From a virus, in the IMG/VR virus record IMGVR_UViG_3300046368_000625, positions 1-37,841 of that record: a stretch of DNA of 37,841 bases; one strand, 5' to 3'. Below the pieces are notes generated by a model. It saw only the letters and a program-made list of their open reading frames with translations. It did no database searches and had not been told where the DNA came from. Within the stretch, counting starts at the first letter, position 1, and every line of letters begins with the position of its first letter. Both the position numbers and the translations under genes were made by a program. Below, piece after piece: positions 33,095-37,841 of this stretch.

Positions 33095-33136
33095 ATTTAC
33101 ATAGTAAATATACGAAAAAAAGCCGAGACTTCCAAA
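33095..33136 (-). promoter_or_regulatory. Class 1 promoter with perfect dyad (small-gene unit)
   Basis: -33 TTTGG (33132-33136), 20-nt gap after TTTG, -7 TATATTTA (33105-33112), exact dyad ATTTAC-N3-GTAAAT at 33095-33109. Begins the unit 33085-30055 or part of it. Confidence 0.85.
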
Positions 33137-33153
33137 TAAAAAGTGAATTATTT

Positions 33154-33924
33154 TTAATATTTTTTAATTAAATTGATACCTCTGTGGAAGTTTTTTGTAT
33201 CAATTGGTAGGTTATTGGATTCCCATTTTTGAAGTTTTGGTGGGAATGGACAAACAGTACAATGACTAAGTGGTATATCACTATTGATAAAATCTACAAC
33301 TTGTTGTGTATTATCCCATGTACACATATCTTTTTTTTCACTATAAGTTGTAGTACATCTATATAAATGTTTTTTTGTAATAACTCTACAAGTATCTTTT
33401 TGATAACATCTTTCCCAATTTAATTTTGTAGAATATGGTATATTATCTTCTTCTTCTCCCCATAAATGAAATCCATTCTGCCTCCAAAAGGATACATCTA
33501 CATGAGAACTTAAATCCTTGTATAAATCAGATGCTTGTATTATATCTCCTAAATCTTCTTCGAGTGGATATACTGAGATTACTAATCTATCTAATTTTTT
33601 TAAAGTATTAACTATCTTTGGAGTAAAGTTTAATCCATTAGTTACAAGAGATAAGAAATCAAATCGATTTGTACTTAGTAAATAATCTACAATTTCATCT
33701 AAGTTTGTATGAAGTGTTGGTTCACCACCTAATATTTTTAACTCTTCTAAATGTAAATCTAGTCGTGTTAGGTTTTCTATTACTTCTTTTACATCACTTA
33801 GTTCATATCTCGAATTAGTTATACGACCATCTTGAAGGTAATCTAAAACTACACATCCTTTACAATTTAAATTACAAGTATCTATTATGTGTAAATCAAA
33901 ACTTCCAGGTAATACATTAGGCAT
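33154..33924 (-). CDS. Radical SAM enzyme with C-terminal Cys clusters
   Basis: A 256-residue enzyme. CNLNCKGC (Cys17, 21, 24) binds the 4Fe-4S cluster and GGEPTLH (66-72) the SAM. The C-terminal part has at least six more Cys (RCYQKDTC, RCTTTY, MCTWD, HCTVCPF), which points to an auxiliary cluster of SPASM type used on peptides or sugars. Overlaps PhoH by 8 nt at its start. Short for a SPASM protein. Its substrate is unknown; it could act in the modification cluster above it. metK in this phage would supply SAM. Confidence 0.88.
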   Translation of the reverse strand: MPNVLPGSFDLHIIDTCNLNCKGCVVLDYLQDGRITNSRYELSDVKEVIENLTRLDLHLEELKILGGEPTLHTNLDEIVDYLLSTNRFDFLSLVTNGLNFTPKIVNTLKKLDRLVISVYPLEEDLGDIIQASDLYKDLSSHVDVSFWRQNGFHLWGEEEDNIPYSTKLNWERCYQKDTCRVITKKHLYRCTTTYSEKKDMCTWDNTQQVVDFINSDIPLSHCTVCPFPPKLQKWESNNLPIDTKNFHRGINLIKKY

Positions 33925-34582
33925 AATTCTGTAATAATCTTAATATCTCATCCAATGATTCGTGTCTGTGGTTATCTAATAAACTAACCGAATAAACATA
34001 TTTGGATTCTTTAACTTTTGCTACATCATGTATAGCAGAATCATTAGGAAACTTTAAATCAATCTGTTGTGGGTCTCCACAAAGTATCATAGTTGATTTT
34101 TTTCCTAATCTACCCAATACCATTCCAAGTTGTTGTTTGGTTAAGTTTTGAAACTCATCTACAATCACACACGCATTATCAAACGTTCTACCTCTAAAGT
34201 GAGATAAAGATACCAACTCAATCTTTTCATCTGCTTCCATCTTTTGTAGAATAGCAGGTTTGTTGTAAACCTTTCTCATATTAGAACGAATTGGAACTAA
34301 CCAAGGCTCCATCTTTTCATCAAGTGAACCTGGTAGATATCCATTATCTTCATTTGATACTGTTGGTCTTGTTATAATGATTTGATTTATCTTACGAGTA
34401 AAAAACATATCCAATGCAATCTGTACCGCAAGAAGTGTTTTACCACTACCTGCTTTACCTAATACAAAATTATATGGATGATATAAGATATTTGTTTTAG
34501 CCATTTTTTGTTCTTCTGATAATGTAATTGAAAATCTAACCTTTCCCTTTGGGGCTTGTTTGTTAATGTTCTCTGTTGGCAT
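33917..34582 (-). CDS. phoH: PhoH-like ATPase
   Basis: A 221-residue P-loop ATPase. GKAGSGKT (Walker A, 42-49), VDEFQN (Walker B, 141-146), ILCGDPQQID and RPTVSNEDNGYLPG are the family blocks. I chose the ATG at 34582 because AAAAAGGAG sits 4 nt upstream (34586-34594); a TTG at 34618 would give 12 extra residues overlapping the next gene. PhoH is common in marine phages and may link to RNA or phosphate stress; function not settled. Confidence 0.95.
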   Translation of the reverse strand: MPTENINKQAPKGKVRFSITLSEEQKMAKTNILYHPYNFVLGKAGSGKTLLAVQIALDMFFTRKINQIIITRPTVSNEDNGYLPGSLDEKMEPWLVPIRSNMRKVYNKPAILQKMEADEKIELVSLSHFRGRTFDNACVIVDEFQNLTKQQLGMVLGRLGKKSTMILCGDPQQIDLKFPNDSAIHDVAKVKESKYVYSVSLLDNHRHESLDEILRLLQNYA

Positions 34583-34593
34583 TGTACTCCTTT

Positions 34594-35256
34594 TTAAATT
34601 ATTTGTTCTTTTCTCCAAGTCCTATTAGGAAACTCAGAGTAATCCTTAACCTTAATTTTATACTTACTTGCAATTACAGTAATTACTAAACCCTCTCCAT
34701 ATCCAATACCAACTCTACTATATCGAGTAACTTCTCGTCTATGTGGTTTTGTATTAAACATTTCTTCATGTGGTTTTTGTAATGTGTTAAAATCTTTTTT
34801 TATAACTGATAAATCGTTTCTGTATGGAAATGATATAATCGCTTCTGGTATATACCACTCTTCCAATACTTCATGATTTATTTTTTTAAATTGTTCTTTT
34901 ATTTTCGGATGTTGTTCTGTACTAATATAGTTACTTACAGGTTCTTTAAATATATTAAAAATTGAGTAAGTATATAAACTATCATCATCTAATTTATTAT
35001 TTGTATCATATGCTTCTAACCAATCAGAATCTATATATGTTATTCTTTGTTTATGTTTTTCTGAAAGATTTAGTATGTGATTTATTTTTTCATAGTAACT
35101 AAACTCATCTCTATCATATTGATAACATATCCCATTATCAAATAAAGAAGGGTTATCTGTTAAGATGTGAAGTTCGTTGTTTTTAGAAAACTTATTTACA
35201 GAGTTTACATATTTTGAGTTCCACTCTTCACCAATACATTTAGTTGCATAAATCAT
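34594..35256 (-). CDS. Glycosyltransferase-like protein, paralogue A
   Basis: A 220-residue protein sharing many positions with the 243-residue gene at 36382-37113: MIYxT start, L-T-D-x-P-x-x-F, RDxFSYYEK, I-D-S-D/V-D-I-D as a DxD-type site, SLYT, and GxGYGEG near the end. Both look like small GT-A transferases. The DSD (IDSDWLE) is the probable metal ligand. Starts in ATGA overlap with the dioxygenase. It lies in the modification cluster; donor and acceptor unknown. Confidence 0.7.
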   Translation of the reverse strand: MIYATKCIGEEWNSKYVNSVNKFSKNNELHILTDNPSLFDNGICYQYDRDEFSYYEKINHILNLSEKHKQRITYIDSDWLEAYDTNNKLDDDSLYTYSIFNIFKEPVSNYISTEQHPKIKEQFKKINHEVLEEWYIPEAIISFPYRNDLSVIKKDFNTLQKPHEEMFNTKPHRREVTRYSRVGIGYGEGLVITVIASKYKIKVKDYSEFPNRTWRKEQII

Positions 35257-35807
35257 AGTAACCCCATTTTTTGTTTTGTTTCTTTAGATGAAAACCATAT
35301 TGACATCATAACTCGTTTTCCTGCGGTAATTTCACTTACACTATGTCTTTGATTTGCTCCATTAAAAAATACAACATCACCTCTTTTATAAAAATCTTGT
35401 AATACTTCTTCTAAGTGAACATCTCCTCCTTGAAATGAATCTCCAATCATTAAGTTATAAGTTATATTAGAATCAGGGTCAAAGTGAGGTAGTGCAAACC
35501 CACCAACTTCATAAGATACTTCTGATACTACTATAAGTTCTTTATTAGGTTCATTGAATATTTCTCTAATATAATCATTGAGTTTTTCATTACTCAAAGA
35601 ATAGTACTTAATTGTAGTGTGAGCTTTACCGATGTGAGGTAAGAGATGAGAATCTTTATTGTATGGTTTTAATCTTGGAATTAATCTATAAACTTCTTTT
35701 AATTCTTTTTCAAAATCAGAATCATCGTTTAGTAGAATCGGTGTTTGTTTTAATAAAGATTCTAATATTTTTAATTGCTCTTCAGATATTTTAAATGAAT
35801 TATTCAT
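35253..35807 (-). CDS. 2-oxoglutarate/Fe(II) dioxygenase, prolyl-hydroxylase-like
   Basis: A 184-residue protein of the P4Hc-like family common in marine phages. The iron triad is His108 and Asp110 in LPHFDPDS and His155 in RHSVSE, with Arg165 or Lys164 for 2-oxoglutarate (TAGKRVMMSIWFS). The usual FxGG and GD-x-V-x-F pattern precedes it. Overlaps both neighbours (4-8 nt). It hydroxylates a protein, peptide or sugar; target unknown. Confidence 0.88.
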   Translation of the reverse strand: MNNSFKISEEQLKILESLLKQTPILLNDDSDFEKELKEVYRLIPRLKPYNKDSHLLPHIGKAHTTIKYYSLSNEKLNDYIREIFNEPNKELIVVSEVSYEVGGFALPHFDPDSNITYNLMIGDSFQGGDVHLEEVLQDFYKRGDVVFFNGANQRHSVSEITAGKRVMMSIWFSSKETKQKMGLL

Positions 35808-36354
35808 CTATAAATTTATGTTCGTACATACCTGAACCTTTACATAGTTTAATTGACCAATGATTCCAATTATCACAATACAGATATGCAACCTCCTTTC
35901 TGTTGTATCTAAGTCCCAACTCAATTGCTTGTCTAAAAGCGATTTGAGATGCGTTTACAACTTTCTTATCTTTTCTTGATACTGTACCAGTACCCATATA
36001 TTGTTCATGTGGTTTTAGTTTTTGACCTACTGATTTAAAATCTTTAGTAATGTAATCATTGTTTAACCAATACCATCCACATGCTAAATCTTCATACATA
36101 AGAATCCAACATTGTGAACCAAACTCTACCATTTCTAACGCATCTTCATATGTTGGTGCTTCAGGCCAATCAATATCATCATTGAGTCTTTCAATGACTC
36201 TTCGTACTTTCGCTTCTTTTGCCTTAACTTCTATTGGAGTTGTAAGTACATCAAATGTAAATCGACCATCCCATTCATAACCTCGATTTTCGTAATGGTC
36301 AACACTTACCTTTAGTTGAGTGATATCTTTAGTATCAATTTTTGCTGTATTCAT
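35800..36354 (-). CDS. GNAT acetyltransferase-like protein
   Basis: A 184-residue protein. Residues about 90-180 are GNAT-like: LACGWYWLNN (strand 4), QIAFRQAIELGLR (helix 3), VAYLYCDNWNHWSIKL (strand 5 and N-containing loop). The acetyl-CoA P-loop (Q/R-x-x-G-x-G/A) is only weakly present (QYMGTGTV), so the call is moderate. N-terminus is helical and Asp/Glu-rich. A late-like box lies 15 nt upstream. Confidence 0.55.
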   Translation of the reverse strand: MNTAKIDTKDITQLKVSVDHYENRGYEWDGRFTFDVLTTPIEVKAKEAKVRRVIERLNDDIDWPEAPTYEDALEMVEFGSQCWILMYEDLACGWYWLNNDYITKDFKSVGQKLKPHEQYMGTGTVSRKDKKVVNASQIAFRQAIELGLRYNRKEVAYLYCDNWNHWSIKLCKGSGMYEHKFIDE

Positions 36355-36368
36355 AAAGTAACATTTAT

Positions 36369-36377
36369 TATAAATAT
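36369..36377 (-). promoter_or_regulatory. Candidate late promoter box
   Basis: Minus-strand ATATTTATA, 14 nt before the ATG at 36354 and below the 36382 stop. No -33 TTG at 20 nt. Confidence 0.45.
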
Positions 36378-36381
36378 GTTG

Positions 36382-37113
36382 TTATATAAGATTGTTAGTT
36401 AATCTTATCTGTTTAATTTTTAAATTAAATAATGAATTACAATAAGATAGAACCCCACCTTCACCATATCCACATCCATTATTAGAGTGTTTGTTTGCTG
36501 GATGCCAGTTTGGATTATCTATCGGTCTATAATCTTTGTAAGATTCATCATAATAAATTTCTGAAGATTCCCATATAAATCCTTTTGGATATATCGATTC
36601 CCATTTATCTTGAAGTTCTAAAATAAATGATGATATTTTTTTATGATTTTGTTTATATGGCATCGATAATATTCTTTCATGTGGGTAAATGATTTCATCT
36701 ACTATATCCTTTCTTACAACTTCTTTAAAAGTTTTATAAAAGATTCCGATACTTGGGTCTTTTATTACTTTTTCTATATTATCGTTTGGAGTTGTGTAAA
36801 CTTTAAATGTATATAATGATTCATTATCAAAATCAACTTGTTTGTTTACTATCCATTTAAATTCTTCAAGATGAAGTGCATCAATATCTACTAAAGTTAC
36901 TCGTTCTTTATATTTGGTTACTAAGTTTATTAGTAGTATTATTTTTTCATAATAACTAAATACATCTCTGTTGTATTCTATAATTTTACATGAAGGAAAG
37001 TATTGTGGACAATCAGTTAGTACATAAACAGTTTCAGTTTCTGCTAATTCATTTACACTTGTTTCATATCGTTTACACAAGTCATCACCTACACTTACTG
37101 TACAATAAATCAT
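36382..37113 (-). CDS. Glycosyltransferase-like protein, paralogue B
   Basis: A 243-residue protein from the ATG at 37113, which overlaps the methyltransferase stop in ATGA; an outer TTG (37140) adds 9 unlikely residues. The VDIDALH segment is the DxD candidate, and RDVFSYYEK, NESLYTFKV and GCGYGEGGV match paralogue A. It is 23 residues longer, mainly in the loop before GYGEG. The pair probably arose by duplication and may add different sugars. Confidence 0.7.
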   Translation of the reverse strand: MIYCTVSVGDDLCKRYETSVNELAETETVYVLTDCPQYFPSCKIIEYNRDVFSYYEKIILLINLVTKYKERVTLVDIDALHLEEFKWIVNKQVDFDNESLYTFKVYTTPNDNIEKVIKDPSIGIFYKTFKEVVRKDIVDEIIYPHERILSMPYKQNHKKISSFILELQDKWESIYPKGFIWESSEIYYDESYKDYRPIDNPNWHPANKHSNNGCGYGEGGVLSYCNSLFNLKIKQIRLTNNLI

Positions 37114-37691
37114 ATGATTTCTTTGTTTAAATATATCCAACTACTATCTTCAAATTTTTTAGTGGGATTACCTAATGTTTCATCTATTGCTTTACAAACT
37201 CCTGGCCAGTGATGGGTATAATCATGTCCACCAATAATACCACCTACTTTTAATTTGGGTAAATACAATTCTATATCTTTCTTTACTGATTCATAAGTGT
37301 GTTCAGCATCTATGTAAATAAAATCTATACTCTTATTAAGGAATTTGTTAACTACATTGTAACTATAATCTTCATGGTGTATTATGTTATCAAAGTATCT
37401 TGTATTTAATTTATACTCTCGTTTAACATCATCCCAAGTATGACCATGTAGTTCATTGAACTTCTCAGTACCAGTATGTGGGTCTATTGAATGTATTGTT
37501 TTGAATAATCCCATAGATGCAAACATCATTGTAGATTCTCCCATATAACTCCCAATCTCAATCATAGTTTTTGATGTATTTGGAGGAAGGGTTTCTTTTA
37601 GTTCTATTAACAAATCAATCATACCTTTATATAAAAAGTTATAATGAAAATTGTTCCATTCATCTGGTCCATTAAATCTCTGTGTTATCAT
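37110..37691 (-). CDS. SAM-dependent methyltransferase-like (Methyltransf_24)
   Basis: A 193-residue protein with MIEIGSYMGES (motif I), IHSIDPH (motif II), DFIYIDAEHTYESV (motif IV) and GGIIGGHDYTH. Same subfamily as the methyltransferase at 14685-15368, typical of O-methylation on sugars or small molecules. Start ATG overlaps the dioxygenase stop (ATGA). Length is typical. Confidence 0.85.
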   Translation of the reverse strand: MITQRFNGPDEWNNFHYNFLYKGMIDLLIELKETLPPNTSKTMIEIGSYMGESTMMFASMGLFKTIHSIDPHTGTEKFNELHGHTWDDVKREYKLNTRYFDNIIHHEDYSYNVVNKFLNKSIDFIYIDAEHTYESVKKDIELYLPKLKVGGIIGGHDYTHHWPGVCKAIDETLGNPTKKFEDSSWIYLNKEII

Positions 37692-37841
37692 AGTACAGAA
37701 AAGTTTAATGTGACTGGGTCGTGAAATTTATTAGTATAAAACTTTTGATGATTTATTCTTGATGCACTATAAACACACGCGTATAAACATCGTGGGATAT
37801 CTGATTTGTTTGGTTCTGATTGATGAGGAGTATCTCCATGT
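37688..37841 (-). CDS. Phytanoyl-CoA dioxygenase-like, C-terminal fragment (starts outside window)
   Basis: The last 50 residues of a protein whose start is beyond the right edge. HGDTPHQSEPNKSDIPR fits the C-terminal iron His and 2-oxoglutarate Arg block of phytanoyl-CoA dioxygenases (H-G-x-x-x-x-x-S-x-P-N-x-S-x-x-P-R). It ends SVL and its TGA overlaps the next ATG. A second 2OG enzyme in the same cluster. Confidence 0.6.
   Translation of the reverse strand, partial: HGDTPHQSEPNKSDIPRCLYACVYSASRINHQKFYTNKFHDPVTLNFSVL

Noticed and set aside
32361-33924. A radical SAM and small-peptide (RiPP) pair
   Set aside because: A class 1 promoter (33095-33136) separates the radical SAM gene from the small genes, and none of the small proteins looks like a leader peptide with a repeated core.
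34583-34618. N-terminal extension of PhoH from a TTG
   Set aside because: The extension overlaps the neighbouring gene and lacks a ribosome site; the ATG at 34582 has AAAAAGGAG.
7051-36377. TATAAATA on the plus strand as T4-type late promoters for plus-strand genes
   Set aside because: No plus-strand genes follow them, while minus-strand starts lie 14-22 nt away; the minus-strand reading is the better fit.

Overview
This window is a stretch of an AT-rich genome of a T4-like (contractile-tailed) phage. Every gene I can support reads on the minus strand, so transcription runs from high to low coordinates. Genes are packed end to end, often with 1-11 nt overlaps (ATGA, GTGA, TTGA or TAATG junctions), and no gene-free stretch exceeds about 250 bases. 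I saw no tRNA, rRNA, CRISPR, integrase or insertion sequence. The T4 relationship rests on gp6-, gp25- and probably gp5-like baseplate proteins, a gp55-like late sigma factor, a UvsW-like helicase and PhoH. A host in the Bacteroidetes (marine flavobacteria are likely) is inferred from six promoters with a TTTG -33 box, a 20-nt spacer and a TAnnTTTG-like -7 box, from two host-type lipoprotein signals, and from a Cys-rich GCxD...DGSC repeat in a virion protein. The low coding GC fits but does not prove this.

Layout from left to right, opposite to transcription. 1-9312 is a baseplate and fibre operon: a partial structural protein, a coiled-coil fibre-like protein, a DNRLRE-like protein, gp6, gp25, two unknown virion proteins, a gp5-like hub/spike protein and a small coiled-coil protein. 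9354-9835 is a monocistronic unit for a two-helix membrane protein, with a terminator on each side. 9894-13200 holds a NodU-like carbamoyltransferase, the gp55-like sigma factor, a membrane coiled-coil protein and an exported lysozyme-like endolysin. 13283-18815 holds metabolic and modification genes: peptide deformylase, two small unknowns, a methyltransferase, a nucleotidyltransferase, S-adenosylmethionine synthetase, thymidylate synthase and a glycosyltransferase-like protein. 18858-21771 is a glycosyltransferase block. 21783-26078 holds UvsW, a flavodoxin-fold oxidoreductase, a run of small membrane or basic proteins, and the UV endonuclease UvsE. 26126-29712 holds an SGNH hydrolase, a large membrane protein with EF-hand loops, Hsp20 and an HD hydrolase. 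29723-33085 holds two lipoproteins, a 5'-nucleotidase and small unknowns. 33154-37841 holds a radical SAM enzyme, PhoH, two paralogous glycosyltransferase-like proteins, two 2-oxoglutarate dioxygenases (one partial), a GNAT-like protein and a methyltransferase.

Regulation is the most unusual part. There appear to be two promoter classes. Class 1 has -33 and -7 boxes of the host type. Four of its six members also carry a perfect dyad, ATTTAC-N3-GTAAAT or the covarying ATTTGT-N3-ACAAAT, over the -7 box and expected start site. Class 2 is an isolated TATATTTATA-like box with no -33 element, found just upstream of baseplate and some other genes; it is a candidate late promoter for the gp55-like factor. 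The hsp20 gene has its own promoter with two copies of a TGACA-N3-TGTCA palindrome.

My reading is that the phage combines a standard T4-like virion and repair set with a large accessory load for building or altering glycans or other small groups (carbamoyl, methyl, hydroxyl, glycosyl). Its own SAM synthetase could feed the SAM-dependent enzymes. The target of these enzymes (virion, host surface or DNA) cannot be decided from sequence alone.
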